Positions 16,668 to 27,000 are shown, numbered from the stretch's first letter. The stretch: DNA of 64,000 nucleotides from an uncultured Paracoccaceae bacterium (GCA_947499725.1 CANMPK010000003.1:372001-436000); one strand, 5' to 3'. Program-made: numbers and translations. Notes: a model not told the origin generated them from the sequence alone.

Positions 16668-17600
16668 TTAGTAGCCTGCTGTTCTGTCGACCAGATGGAG
16701 CAGCGGTTCGTTTGCCATGAGGCGGCGAATGTTTTCTGCGATCACTTGGCTGGCCGTGCTGGCGCGGGTTTCGGCGGCAATGTGGGGCGTGACGGTGACC
16801 TTTGGGTGGGCCCAATAGGGATCTTCGGGGGCCAGAGGCTCGCGGCGGAAAACATCTAGTGTGGCATGGGCGATGTGGCCGCTGTTGAGCGCAGTGATTA
16901 AGGCCGCATCGTCGATCAGATTGCCGCGGCCCGGGTTTAAGATGCAGGCGCCTTTGGGCAGCATCGCCAGCGTTTGGGCGTTGAGCGTGTTTTCGGTGGC
17001 AGATGTATTGGGTAGGAGAAGCACCACGATTTCAGCGGTTGAGAGCGCTTGGGGCAGGGTGTCTGTGCCGGAGAGGCATGTGACGCCCTTTATGGATTTG
17101 GGGCTGCGGGACCAACCGGTGACGTTGAACCCCAAGTGACTCAGCTGTTTGGCGCAGGTGGCGCCCAGTTGGCCGAGGCCCAAAATGGTGATGTTACGCT
17201 CTTGCGCCAGCGGTGGGGTTTGCGGCTGCCAGAGGCCGTTTTGTGCGGCGAGATTGGCGTCGATCCCGAGGTGGTAGCGCATACAATGGCCGGTGACCCA
17301 CTCCATCATGCCTTGCGAGAGACCCGGATCGACCATACGCGCCAGCGGCATGGTGAGGCTGGAGATGTTGACGATTTTCTCGACCCCTGCCCAGAGGCTG
17401 AGCACAGCTTGGCAGCGCGTATATGGGGTGAAGTCTTTCAGGCCGCCTGAGGGGGCGTAGACGATCACGTCGGTTTCATTTGGGGCGTGATCGCGGCTTA
17501 GGTTGGCCGTGGGGGCGATGGCGTGAATTTCCCGCGTTAGGGGTGTTTCATAGGCCTGCCAGTTTGCGTCATTTGCGGAAAAGAGAATGTTCAATGACAT
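16668..17600 (-). CDS. ghrA: D-2-hydroxyacid dehydrogenase, glyoxylate/hydroxypyruvate reductase A type
   Basis: A 310-residue NAD(P)H-dependent reductase. The Rossmann motif is GLGQLGATCAKQL (about 141-153). The catalytic Arg is in NPGRGNLID, and the Glu and His are in DVFRREPL and TPHIAAET. The SLWAGVEKI segment is characteristic of the GhrA branch, which reduces glyoxylate and hydroxypyruvate. It is a monocistronic minus-strand gene convergent with the sseB-like gene and 21 bases downstream of rodA, so some readthrough from the cell-shape operon is possible. Substrate choice is inferred from the subfamily. Confidence 0.85.
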   Translation of the reverse strand: MSLNILFSANDANWQAYETPLTREIHAIAPTANLSRDHAPNETDVIVYAPSGGLKDFTPYTRCQAVLSLWAGVEKIVNISSLTMPLARMVDPGLSQGMMEWVTGHCMRYHLGIDANLAAQNGLWQPQTPPLAQERNITILGLGQLGATCAKQLSHLGFNVTGWSRSPKSIKGVTCLSGTDTLPQALSTAEIVVLLLPNTSATENTLNAQTLAMLPKGACILNPGRGNLIDDAALITALNSGHIAHATLDVFRREPLAPEDPYWAHPKVTVTPHIAAETRASTASQVIAENIRRLMANEPLLHLVDRTAGY

Positions 17601-17621
17601 AGGCGGGCTTTCTTTTGGGGA

Positions 17622-18761
17622 TTAGCGCGGTCGGTGGACGTGGGCGCTTTGGATCATGCCGAAGCCGATCAGCAGGATCAGCATGGCAGAGCCGCCGTAG
17701 CTGACCAGTGGCAGAGGCACGCCGACAACGGGGGCCATGCCCATGACCATGGACATGTTCACAGAGAAGAACAGGAAGAAGGTACAGGCGATGCCGATGG
17801 TCATCAGGGATGCGAAACGGTCTTTGTTGCGCAGCGCGGAGGCGATGCAGAAGGCGATGATGAGCGCGTAAAGCCCAAGCAGTGAGACGGCTCCGATGAA
17901 GCCGAATTCTTCGGCCAAAGTGGTGAAGATAAAGTCGGTGTGTTTTTCCGGCAGGAAGTTCAACCGGCTTTGGGTGCCTTGCATATAGCCGCGCCCCGCC
18001 CAACCGCCTGAGCCAAGTGCAATTTTGGATTGGGTGATGTGATAACCCGCGCCAAGTGGGTCGCTGGCGGGATCAAGGAAGGTGTCGATGCGGCGGTATT
18101 GGTAGTCTTTCAAGAGCTGCCAGCTTTGGCCGCGTGATTGGAAGACGGCGGTGATGGTGCCCACGCCCATGGCCACAACCGCGGCAAAATAGGCCCAATG
18201 CACCCCTGCCATGAACATCACCATGGCGCCGCCCATCAAGAGCAGAAGCGATGTGCCAAGGTCTGGTTGGCGCAGCACCAGCATGGTGGGGATGACGATA
18301 ATGATGATTGGTACGATGATCCAAAACGGACGAGAGGTTTTCTCGGTTGGGAGCCAATCGTAGTAGGCGGCAAGGAACATCACGAGGGTGATTTTCATCA
18401 ACTCGGAGGGTTGCAAACGCATGAAGCCAAGGTCGATCCAGCGCTGGGCGCCCATGTTCACGGTGCCGACGAGCTCCACAAGAACCAGCAGCACAAGCGA
18501 GCCCGCATAGAGCACGCCTGAGACATTGCGCCAGAACCAAATCGGGACCATTGCGATGGTGAACATCAAGCACAGGCCCATGACAAAGCGTTTGATTTGC
18601 GCCGCGGCCCAAGGGTTGAACGAGCCGCCAGCCACCGAGTAGAGCATCAGAAAGCCGACGCTGGAGACCGCTGTCAGCAACAGCACCAGCGCCCAGTTCA
18701 GATGCAGAACCTTGCTGAGGCCTGTTGGAACGGATTTGACGGTATATTCAAGATAGCTCAT
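17622..18761 (-). CDS. rodA: Rod-shape peptidoglycan glycosyltransferase RodA
   Basis: A 379-residue SEDS-family membrane protein with about ten hydrophobic segments. Landmarks include WIDLGFMRLQPSELMKI, RQPDLGTSLLLLMGG, the conserved-Asp loop KHTDFIFTTLAEEFGFIGA and VPLPLVSYGGSAML. RodA polymerises lipid II glycan strands in the elongasome together with the transpeptidase PBP2. It is the last gene of mreB-mreC-mreD-mrdA-rodA and overlaps mrdA by four bases. Confidence 0.97.
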   Translation of the reverse strand: MSYLEYTVKSVPTGLSKVLHLNWALVLLLTAVSSVGFLMLYSVAGGSFNPWAAAQIKRFVMGLCLMFTIAMVPIWFWRNVSGVLYAGSLVLLVLVELVGTVNMGAQRWIDLGFMRLQPSELMKITLVMFLAAYYDWLPTEKTSRPFWIIVPIIIIVIPTMLVLRQPDLGTSLLLLMGGAMVMFMAGVHWAYFAAVVAMGVGTITAVFQSRGQSWQLLKDYQYRRIDTFLDPASDPLGAGYHITQSKIALGSGGWAGRGYMQGTQSRLNFLPEKHTDFIFTTLAEEFGFIGAVSLLGLYALIIAFCIASALRNKDRFASLMTIGIACTFFLFFSVNMSMVMGMAPVVGVPLPLVSYGGSAMLILLIGFGMIQSAHVHRPR

Positions 18762-20704
18762 GCGCGATCCTGCGTGGTGCCCGCGATTTGCGGGTTCTCT
18801 TCGCGAAGGCGCTTTTGTTGGGCGCGGATGCGGGCGCGATCTTTAGACGGGTAGGATTCCAGCGGTGGATCGCCATTGTAGAGCGCTTGCAAGGTGATGT
18901 CGCGCGCAATGGGCGTGGCGGCTTTGGAGCCACCGCCGTGTTCAACCACGACAGCCACCGCGATTTTGGGATTGTCAAACGGGGCGAAGCTGACGAAGAG
19001 GCCGTGGTCGCGGCGCCCCCATGGGAGGTCTTCGTTGCGGATCACGCCGCTGCGGCGTTCGGCGGCGGTGATGTTGCGCACCTGACTGGTGCCGGTTTTG
19101 CCCGCAAGGCGTACGCGGTCTTCGATGATACGTTGGTTGTAGGCGGTGCCGCGACGATCGTTGGACACCGCATACATGGCTTTGCGCACCATACGTAGAT
19201 GGTTTGGATTGACGTCCAGATCAGGGATTTCGTCAAAGGGCACAGATTGATCAATGCCATTTACGGTTTTCACCAGTCTTGGCTCTAGAGCTTTGCCAGA
19301 GGCAAGGCGCGCGGTCATGACGGCAAGTTGCAATGGCGAAGACAGCACGTAGCCTTGCCCGATTGAGGCGTTGACCGTGTCGCCAAGCACCCATGCTTGA
19401 TCGTAGGTGCGCTGCTTCCATTCGCGGTTTGGCGCAAGGCCAGAGGCCACTGCAGACATTGGTACGGAATGGCGGACGCCAAGGCCGAGGCGTTTGGCCA
19501 TATCGGAGATCTTGTCGATGCCAACCTTGAGCGCGATGTCATAGAAGTAGACGTCGCAGCTTTCGCGCAGCGCGCCTTCGAGGTTCATGTGGCCGTGGCC
19601 GCCGCGTTTCCAACAGTGGAAACGACGGTCAGAGACTGTCATGTGGCCGGGGCAATACACGGTTGTTTCGGAATCGATCACACCATCTTCCAAAGCGGCC
19701 AGCGCTGTGACCATTTTGAAGGTGGAGCCCGGAGGGTAGGTGCCCTGAACCGACTTGGTTGCGAGGGGACGGAATTCGTTTTCAGTGAGCGCGCTATAGT
19801 CTGCCACAGAGATGCCGCGCACAAAGAGGTTGGGATCAAAGGTGGGCGACGAGTTAATTGAGAGGATCTCGCCGCTTTCAACGTCGATCACCACGGCGGC
19901 GGCACTTTCTTCGCCGAGGCGGGCTTGGACGTAGGATTGCAGTTTCTGATCAATCGTGAGCTGTAGATCGTCGCCTGCTTGACCTTCGCGACGGTCGAGT
20001 TCGCGCATGACGCGGCCGATGGCATTGACCTCGACCTGTTTGGTGCCCGCGACACCGCGCAGGCGTGTTTCAGAGCGGGCTTCGACGCCGACTTTGCCGA
20101 TTTGGAACCGTGGGATCAGAAGCAATTGATCGGGGTCTTCGATCTTTGACAGATCATAGTCAGACACCGGACCAACGTAGCCGACCACATGGGCGAAATC
20201 CGCGCCCATTGGGTAGATGCGTGAAAGGCCGACTTCGGGTGTGACCCCGGGCAGGGCTGGTGCATTCACCGCGACGCGGGACATTTCTTCCCAGCTGATC
20301 CGCTCTGCAATCGTGACTGGCAGGAAAGGCGAGGAGCGGCGGATTTCAGTCATGGCGCGGTTCAGCGCGTCGTCGTCCAGTTCGATCAGTGTCGACAGCT
20401 TAGAGATGACGCTTTCCACATCGCCTGCGTCTTCGCGGACGATGGTGATGCGATAGCTGGGTTCATTCTGCGCCAGCATGACGCCATTGCGATCATAGAT
20501 TTCGCCGCGTGCCGGTGGAATCAAGCGCACGTTGATGCGGTTTTCTTCTGCGAGTAGGCGGAATTCGTCGGCTTGGTCGACCTGCAGATAGCGCATGCGG
20601 AGCCCCAGCAGGCCCATGAAGGCCAGTTGACTGCCGCCCAAAAACAGGGCGCGGCGTGTCATGCGAGAATGGCTTGCGACGGTATCTGCGGTTTTACGTT
20701 TCAT
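18758..20704 (-). CDS. mrdA: Penicillin-binding protein 2
   Basis: A 648-residue class B PBP. It has an N-terminal membrane anchor (ALFLGGSQLAFMGLLGL, about 19-35), a pedestal domain with RGEIYDRNG, and a transpeptidase domain with the catalytic-Ser motif PGSTFK, the SxN-type segment and KTGTSQ. PBP2 cross-links peptidoglycan during side-wall growth and is the partner of RodA. It overlaps rodA and mreD by four bases on each side, showing tight coupling. The C-terminal tail after the transpeptidase domain is Arg/Lys-rich and probably disordered. Confidence 0.97.
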   Translation of the reverse strand: MKRKTADTVASHSRMTRRALFLGGSQLAFMGLLGLRMRYLQVDQADEFRLLAEENRINVRLIPPARGEIYDRNGVMLAQNEPSYRITIVREDAGDVESVISKLSTLIELDDDALNRAMTEIRRSSPFLPVTIAERISWEEMSRVAVNAPALPGVTPEVGLSRIYPMGADFAHVVGYVGPVSDYDLSKIEDPDQLLLIPRFQIGKVGVEARSETRLRGVAGTKQVEVNAIGRVMRELDRREGQAGDDLQLTIDQKLQSYVQARLGEESAAAVVIDVESGEILSINSSPTFDPNLFVRGISVADYSALTENEFRPLATKSVQGTYPPGSTFKMVTALAALEDGVIDSETTVYCPGHMTVSDRRFHCWKRGGHGHMNLEGALRESCDVYFYDIALKVGIDKISDMAKRLGLGVRHSVPMSAVASGLAPNREWKQRTYDQAWVLGDTVNASIGQGYVLSSPLQLAVMTARLASGKALEPRLVKTVNGIDQSVPFDEIPDLDVNPNHLRMVRKAMYAVSNDRRGTAYNQRIIEDRVRLAGKTGTSQVRNITAAERRSGVIRNEDLPWGRRDHGLFVSFAPFDNPKIAVAVVVEHGGGSKAATPIARDITLQALYNGDPPLESYPSKDRARIRAQQKRLREENPQIAGTTQDRA

Positions 20705-21228
20705 GTGATGTCACGCTCGTGTGGACGGATCCTGCGGAGCCCTAAAAATAGGATGCAAAAGCCCGCAAGGAAAGGGTAGACGAGGATGCTAACAATCAAT
20801 TGAATGAGAACGGGCCCGAGGGGCGGCTGGTCGATGAGAAAAAGCGCGCCGGCGACGCGGTTGATCAGCATGATTGATGTGAGCGCGCCCGCGGCGGTGA
20901 GCCATTCCATGCTGAAAATCATGTCTGGGTCGTTATAGGCGCGGCGGCGCAGGGTTTCACAGACCAAGATCGCAATGATGGTCATGAGACCGGGGGGGCG
21001 CAAAAACAGAAAGTCTGCGAGCAGCAGAATGGTTGCAATCAGCAAAACCGGTACAAAGTCTGGGCGGCGGAGCATCCAGACGGTGCTGAGCACCAAGAGT
21101 AAATCTGGTCCTGGGAATGTGTAAGGTACGGTTTGCAGTGGCAGAAGCTGCCAATACATCACCAACAGTGCCATCAGCGTAAAAACGGCTGGCATGAGCC
21201 AAGTGTTGGTTCTGGTATTCTCACTCAT
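20701..21228 (-). CDS. mreD: Rod shape-determining protein MreD
   Basis: A 175-residue inner-membrane protein with about five hydrophobic segments, including WLMPAVFTLMALLVMYW, PDLLLVLSTVWML and LIQLIVSILVYPFLAGF. MreD has no enzymatic motif; it connects MreC to the elongasome. Identification rests on hydropathy, length and its place between mreC and mrdA. It overlaps mreC by eight bases and mrdA by four. Confidence 0.92.
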   Translation of the reverse strand: MSENTRTNTWLMPAVFTLMALLVMYWQLLPLQTVPYTFPGPDLLLVLSTVWMLRRPDFVPVLLIATILLLADFLFLRPPGLMTIIAILVCETLRRRAYNDPDMIFSMEWLTAAGALTSIMLINRVAGALFLIDQPPLGPVLIQLIVSILVYPFLAGFCILFLGLRRIRPHERDIT

Positions 21229-22141
21229 TCGTGGTCTCGGGCGCTGCGTCAGTCTCGGACTCTGGAGCCTCTGTCAGGGGGGTATCTGACACGATCAAGT
21301 CGCCGAGCTGTTCGATCTTTTCTTGGCCATGGTCGCGCAGCACGCGCAGAAATTCGAGGCGTTCATAATCGGCGGCAAGGCGCACGCGCAGGCGTCCGCC
21401 TGGGTCAAAGGCCACTTGGCCGATCAGCAAGCCGGATGGGAAGACATCGCCATCGCCAGAAGAAACGACGCGATCGCCCGGGCGGACTTGATCCGGATTT
21501 TCCAAGAAATCGATATGAGGCGCGACCGTGTTGTCGCCGACCACAAGGGCAGACTGTCCAGACGGTTGGATCGTGACCGGAATGCGTGAGGAACTGTCGG
21601 TGAGCAGGATCACGCGGCTGGTGGTTTCTCCCACGCCAGACACGCGGCCCACAAGACCGATGCCGTCCATCGTGGCCCAGCCGTCGACGATGCCGTCACG
21701 CGCGCCAATGTTGAGCAATACAGACTGGCGGAACGGCGATCCGCTGTCGGCCAGAACGACGCCGGTGACGAAGGTCAGGCGTGGGTCAAGGCGCACATTG
21801 TTCAGATCCAGCAGGCGGGCGTTTTCTTGTTCCAGCTGAAGCGCGGCTTCTTTCCAAGCTTTCATTTGCTGAAGCTCGCGGCGCAGTTCTTTGTTTTGGT
21901 CGATTACACGCTGGTAGGATTGGAAATCCCGGACCAGATTAATCGTGCCGGTGACAGGCGTCATAACCCATTCTAAAGACGGTACAAATCTGTCTGTGAT
22001 CATGGCGCGGAACCGTTCAACCCGTGGGCTGTCGATGCGCCAGAGCAGGAAGATCAGAAGCAGAATACCAATGAGGATGGCAACCAGAAGACGCCGCAGC
22101 GGGGCGACGTAGTCTTCGGTTTGTGTCCTGTCTCGGGCCAT
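21221..22141 (-). CDS. mreC: Rod shape-determining protein MreC
   Basis: A 306-residue protein anchored by one N-terminal segment (LLVAILIGILLLIFLLW, about 18-34). A periplasmic coiled coil follows (QSYQRVIDQNKELRRELQQ), then the MreC beta-barrel domains (GVVLADSGSPFRQSVLLNIG, DSSSRIPVTIQ). The last 25 residues are acidic and Thr/Glu-rich. MreC links cytoplasmic MreB filaments to periplasmic peptidoglycan enzymes. It is separated from mreB by a terminator-like hairpin, so its level may be lower than that of MreB. Confidence 0.95.
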   Translation of the reverse strand: MARDRTQTEDYVAPLRRLLVAILIGILLLIFLLWRIDSPRVERFRAMITDRFVPSLEWVMTPVTGTINLVRDFQSYQRVIDQNKELRRELQQMKAWKEAALQLEQENARLLDLNNVRLDPRLTFVTGVVLADSGSPFRQSVLLNIGARDGIVDGWATMDGIGLVGRVSGVGETTSRVILLTDSSSRIPVTIQPSGQSALVVGDNTVAPHIDFLENPDQVRPGDRVVSSGDGDVFPSGLLIGQVAFDPGGRLRVRLAADYERLEFLRVLRDHGQEKIEQLGDLIVSDTPLTEAPESETDAAPETTNE

Positions 22142-22173
22142 ATGTCCTCCGGTTCAGAACATGCCGTAACACA

Positions 22174-22204
22174 AAAGGCGGCTTGGGCGAAGCCTGCCGC
22201 CTTT
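22174..22204 (-). terminator. Terminator/attenuator hairpin between mreB and mreC
   Basis: AAAGGCGGC (22174-22182) pairs perfectly with GCCGCCTTT (22196-22204). On the minus strand the stem is followed by TTTTGTGTT. It lies 13 bases after the mreB stop and 32 before the mreC start; no clear new promoter is visible in the remaining space. Confidence 0.75.
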
Positions 22205-22217
22205 GATGTTGGGCAGA

Positions 22218-23318
<1,101 letters not shown>

Positions 23319-23530
23319 TCACTTATAGGGAGCAAACAGACCTTGTGGAAGTGCCGCCGAGGCGAAATCAGCGTTAATCCGCCGTGATTTTCTTGCGTTG
23401 TTGACGACTTATGCCAAGTGTTTGGATTTGCGCAGGATTTTGTCCAAAGATGAGACGCTTTGGAATGGTGCACGGGGGCTGTCGCCTTGGGTGATTCTAG
23501 AGTAGGCAGGGTGGAGAATTGGGGGCAACG

Positions 23531-24313
23531 ATGCTGAGCTATCAACATATCTATCACGCGGGCAATCTGGCGGATGTGCAGAAACATGCGCTTTTGTGTG
23601 TGATGCTGGACTATATGGGCCAGAAAGCGAAACCCATGACCTATCTGGAAAGCCATTCGGGGCGAGGGTTGTATGATTTGTCCTCGGATGAGGCGGTGAA
23701 AACCGGTGAAGCGGCGGCAGGGATTGCGGTGGCTGAGGCGTGGTTTGATGCAGATCACCCCTATCGGCGGGCTTTGCAGGCGGTGCGAGATGGATTTGGC
23801 GAGACGGCCTATGGCGGATCGCCCCTGTTGGCGGCGCAGCTTTTGCGCGATGGCGATAAGATGCATCTGGCAGAGCTGCATCCGCGCGAAGGGGATGCGC
23901 TTGAAGATGCGATGGTGATGTATTCGGCCAAGCTGCATCGGCAGGATGGGTTTGAAATGGCCCATGCGGTGTGTCCGCCAGAGCCGCGTCGGGGGCTTTT
24001 GCTGATTGACCCAAGCTATGAGATCAAAACCGATTACGAGCGCATTCCGGCCATCATTGGCAAGCTGCATCGCAAGTGGAATGTGGGTGTGATCGCGCTG
24101 TGGTATCCGATTATGAAGGATGGCTCGCAGTCGGGGATGTTGCGCGACCTTGAAGCGCTGAACCTGCCGAAGGTGTTGCGCCATGAGGTGCGGTTTCCGC
24201 CTGCCAAAGATAAGCACCGGATGGTGGGCTCGGGCATGTTTATTGTGAATGCGCCATGGGGTCTGGCGGATGAGGCGAAAGCTTTGTCGGCGCGGTTTGC
24301 TTCTTTGACGTGA
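23531..24313 (+). CDS. rlmJ: 23S rRNA (adenine(2030)-N6)-methyltransferase
   Basis: A 260-residue AdoMet-dependent methyltransferase. The start MLSYQHIYHAGNLADVQKH is diagnostic for RlmJ, and the catalytic motif is LLLIDPSYE (DPPY type). Other landmarks are YLESHSGRGLYDL and VIALWYPI. It methylates A2030 of 23S rRNA before subunit assembly. ATG 23531 follows a GGGGG run and is preferred over an in-frame TTG four codons earlier. The gene is monocistronic, and its end is followed by a set of hairpins and gene-end element B. Confidence 0.95.
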   Translation: MLSYQHIYHAGNLADVQKHALLCVMLDYMGQKAKPMTYLESHSGRGLYDLSSDEAVKTGEAAAGIAVAEAWFDADHPYRRALQAVRDGFGETAYGGSPLLAAQLLRDGDKMHLAELHPREGDALEDAMVMYSAKLHRQDGFEMAHAVCPPEPRRGLLLIDPSYEIKTDYERIPAIIGKLHRKWNVGVIALWYPIMKDGSQSGMLRDLEALNLPKVLRHEVRFPPAKDKHRMVGSGMFIVNAPWGLADEAKALSARFASLT

Positions 24314-24318
24314 TGTGT

Positions 24319-24377
24319 TTGGGGCTTTGCCGCCTTATGTATTGGGGCTTTGCCCCCTTGCGCCTTTTGCAAAGGCG
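24319..24377. terminator. Hairpin array between rlmJ and the lysE-like gene
   Basis: A 13-base direct repeat, TTGGGGCTTTGCC, occurs at 24319-24331 and 24342-24354. The second copy closes a GGGGC-TTT-GCCCC hairpin (24344-24356). It is followed by CGCCTTT-TGC-AAAGGCG (24361-24377). With gene-end element B next to it, this separates two convergent genes. Confidence 0.65.
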
Positions 24378-24386
24378 CAATTCCCC

Positions 24387-24410
24387 CAAGGTATTTTTGC
24401 CAAGAAAAAG
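24387..24410 (+). repeat. Gene-end element, copy B
   Basis: The core CAAGGTATTTTTGCC followed by AAGAAAAAG lies between convergent rlmJ and the lysE-like gene. The upstream GCCTGCGG part of the other copies is replaced here by a CCCCC run. Confidence 0.65.
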
Positions 24411-24431
24411 TAAAGGCTTAAGCGGTATGGC

Positions 24432-25025
24432 TTAGGCTGTGAAGGCGAGCGCGAGTGAGCCGATCAACAGGAGCGCTGAAGCGATGTTGAAGCGGTGTTG
24501 GCGTTTACCAATGGAGAGCCATGGGGTGAGCAGCGCGCCGAGGGCGCCCCAGCTGAGGTTGGCTGTGAGCATGATGGTGGCAAAGAGCATGGCGACGGTG
24601 AGGATCACCGGCAGTGTGCCGCCCGGCATATAGAAGGTGGCCAAGGTGAGGGCAGCGGCCCAGAGTTTTGGGTTCACGATTTGAAACAGCGCGGCCTGCC
24701 AAGCTGTGAAGGGCTTAGCGGTGGATGTGCTGGACGCGCTAGGGGCGGCAGTTGCGATTTTATAAGCGAGATACAGCAGGTAAGCCGCTGACACGACTTT
24801 GAAAACCGTGTGAAGCGTTGGGCTGCCAAGGATGAGCTGCCCAAGGCCAAAGCCTGTGGCAAGGATCACGCAAAGCGCTCCTGCGCTGACGCCGAAGATA
24901 TGCGGCAGCGTGCGCCGGTAGCCGAAGTTGGCGCAGCTTGCGATGATCATCACGCTGTTGGGGCCGGGGGTAAAAGTGCTGGCCGCAGCGAAACCGATCA
25001 GGCTGAGAAGGAGCGAAAGTGTCAT
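24432..25025 (-). CDS. LysE/RhtB family amino-acid exporter
   Basis: A 197-residue membrane protein with about six hydrophobic segments. The N-terminal FTPGPNSVMIIASCANFG is the family signature, and FQIVNPKLWAAALTLATF lies mid-protein. LysE/RhtB proteins export basic amino acids, threonine, homoserine or related metabolites. It lies 41 bases downstream of leuA across a GC-rich hairpin. Being next to leucine synthesis makes branched-chain amino acid efflux conceivable, but that is speculation. Confidence 0.87.
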   Translation of the reverse strand: MTLSLLLSLIGFAAASTFTPGPNSVMIIASCANFGYRRTLPHIFGVSAGALCVILATGFGLGQLILGSPTLHTVFKVVSAAYLLYLAYKIATAAPSASSTSTAKPFTAWQAALFQIVNPKLWAAALTLATFYMPGGTLPVILTVAMLFATIMLTANLSWGALGALLTPWLSIGKRQHRFNIASALLLIGSLALAFTA

Positions 25026-25040
25026 AGCGAGAATGCGAAA

Positions 25041-25060
25041 CGGGGGGCCGTGGCCCCCCG
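25041..25060 (-). terminator. GC-rich hairpin after leuA
   Basis: CGGGGGGC pairs with GCCCCCCG around a four-base loop. On the minus strand it is followed by GTTTC only, so it may be a weak terminator that limits leuA readthrough into the lysE-like gene. Confidence 0.65.
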
Positions 25061-25066
25061 ATCTGA

Positions 25067-26629
25067 TTAGCTGTGATCTTTGTAGTTGATCTCTTTGGCG
25101 TCTGCGCCTTCGCCCAGTTTGCCGCGGCGCACGATCAAGCGGTTGAGCGCGTGGATATAGGCTTTGGCTGAGGCGACAACCGTGTCGGTGTCGGCGCTTT
25201 CGCCTGTGGCGACAACACCATCTTCGGACAGGCGCACAGACACGGTGGCCTGCGCATCGGTGCCTTCGGTGACCGCGTGCACTTGGTACAGCTCTAGACG
25301 GGCCGTGTTTGGGTGCAACTGGCGGATCGCCTTGAAGGTGGCATCGACCGGACCGTCGCCATTTGCGATGGCGGTGGTTTCTGTGCCGTCGATATCCATG
25401 ACCAGAGTGGCCTCTGCCGGGCCGCCGGTGCCGCAGGCGACGCGCAGGGTGACCAGTTTGAGCAGGTCATTACCAGCGTCTGCATCGGTGCGCATCAGGG
25501 CGATGATGTCGTCGTCAAAGACTTCTTTCTTGCGGTCTGCAAGGTCTTTGAAGCGTACGAAGATGTCTTTGAGTTGGTTGTCGCCCACTTCAAAGCCCAG
25601 TGTTTCCAGCTTGTCGCGCAGCGCGGCGCGGCCGGAGTGTTTGCCCAGCGGCAGGGATGTGCCGGAGAGGCCGATGTCTTCGGGACGCATGATCTCGAAG
25701 TTTTCCGGGTTCTTGAGCATGCCGTCTTGGTGGATGCCGCTTTCATGGGCGAAGGCGTTCTTACCAACGATGGCTTTGTTGAACTGCACTGGGAAGCCGG
25801 ACACGGTGGACACGCGGCGGGAGATCGCCATGAGTTTGGTTGTGTCGATGCCGGTTGTGTATGGCATGATGTCATTGCGGGTTTTCATCGCCATGACCAC
25901 TTCTTCGAGCGCCGTGTTGCCCGCGCGTTCGCCGAGGCCGTTGATTGTACATTCAATTTGGCGCGCGCCGCCATCGACCGCCGCCAAGGCGTTGGCTGTC
26001 GCCATGCCAAGATCGTTGTGGCAGTGGGTGGCGAAGATGATCTCATCCGCGCCTGGGACTGTTTCGATCAGGCGGGTGATCAACTGCGCGGATTCGGCAG
26101 GCGCTGTGTAGCCCACAGTGTCGGGGATGTTGATCGTGGTTGCGCCAGCCTTAATGGCGATTTCGATCACGCGGCAGAGGTAATCCCATTCGGTGCGGGT
26201 GGCATCCATCGGGGACCATTGCACGTTTTCGCAAAGATTTCGGGCGTGGGTCACGGTCTCGTGGATCTTGTCGGCCATCTCATCCATGGTGAGGTTTGGA
26301 ATGGCGCGGTGCAAAGGGGATGTGCCGATGAAGGTGTGAATGCGCGATTGGCCCGCATGTTTGATGGCTTCGGCGCAGCGGTCGATATCGGCAAAGTTGG
26401 CGCGGGCCAGACCACAGATGCGGCTGTTCTTGCTGCGCTTGGCGATTTCGGAAACAGCGCGGAAGTCGCCTTCGGAAGCGATGGGGAAGCCGGCTTCGAT
26501 GATGTCGACACCCATGTCGTCCAGCATCTCTGCGATTTCCAGCTTTTCATCGTGTGTCATGGTTGCGCCCGGGGATTGCTCGCCGTCGCGCAAAGTGGTG
26601 TCAAAAATGACAACGCGGTCTTGTGTCAT
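25067..26629 (-). CDS. leuA: 2-isopropylmalate synthase
   Basis: A 520-residue enzyme condensing acetyl-CoA with 2-oxoisovalerate, the committed step of leucine synthesis. The catalytic TIM barrel shows FDTTLRDGEQSPG (about 9-21), the metal-binding HCHNDLGMATANA and the NGLGERAGNTALEE block. The C-terminal regulatory domain (about 390-510), where leucine inhibits, is intact. The ATG at 26629 has AGGA about 11 bases upstream; an in-frame TTG six codons earlier overlaps the cupin stop. It follows the cupin gene by 14 bases and is likely under the upstream leucine leader. Confidence 0.97.
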   Translation of the reverse strand: MTQDRVVIFDTTLRDGEQSPGATMTHDEKLEIAEMLDDMGVDIIEAGFPIASEGDFRAVSEIAKRSKNSRICGLARANFADIDRCAEAIKHAGQSRIHTFIGTSPLHRAIPNLTMDEMADKIHETVTHARNLCENVQWSPMDATRTEWDYLCRVIEIAIKAGATTINIPDTVGYTAPAESAQLITRLIETVPGADEIIFATHCHNDLGMATANALAAVDGGARQIECTINGLGERAGNTALEEVVMAMKTRNDIMPYTTGIDTTKLMAISRRVSTVSGFPVQFNKAIVGKNAFAHESGIHQDGMLKNPENFEIMRPEDIGLSGTSLPLGKHSGRAALRDKLETLGFEVGDNQLKDIFVRFKDLADRKKEVFDDDIIALMRTDADAGNDLLKLVTLRVACGTGGPAEATLVMDIDGTETTAIANGDGPVDATFKAIRQLHPNTARLELYQVHAVTEGTDAQATVSVRLSEDGVVATGESADTDTVVASAKAYIHALNRLIVRRGKLGEGADAKEINYKDHS

Positions 26630-26643
26630 AGGTCTTGTCCTAA

Positions 26644-27000
26644 TCAAATATACGGTTTTGGAGCGGGCGGGCGGCCACTGTCTCCGGAATTGGGTTCACC
26701 TTTAGGCTCGATCAGCAGCACTTTGACTTCTTGATCTGCCTTTGGGCGATGCACGATGCCCTTGGGTACAACAACAAGCTCTCCGGCGCCGAAGGTCACG
26801 GAATCTTGGTTTTCATATTCCATTGTGACCGAGCCTTCCAGTACCAGAAAGAAATCATCGGTATCATCGTGTTTGTGAAACGGGTATTCGCCCTTGAATT
26901 TCACCACCATGACTTCGTTGTCATTATAGGTGGCGACGACATGTGGGTCCCAATGGGACGAGACCATCGCCAGTTTTTCGGCAAGGTTAACTTTGTGCAT
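26644..27000 (-). CDS. Small cupin-domain protein
   Basis: A 118-residue single-domain cupin with the metal-binding pattern PFHKHDDTDDFFLVLEG (two His, then Glu-type position) and the second motif GELVVVPKGIVHRP. The protein likely binds one divalent metal, and its activity is unknown. It sits between the leucine leader and leuA in the same transcript, so it is co-regulated with leucine synthesis. The 11 bases GATTAGGACAA around its ribosome-binding site recur exactly before leuA. A role tied to leucine intermediates is only suggested by position. Confidence 0.85.
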   Translation of the reverse strand: MHKVNLAEKLAMVSSHWDPHVVATYNDNEVMVVKFKGEYPFHKHDDTDDFFLVLEGSVTMEYENQDSVTFGAGELVVVPKGIVHRPKADQEVKVLLIEPKGEPNSGDSGRPPAPKPYI

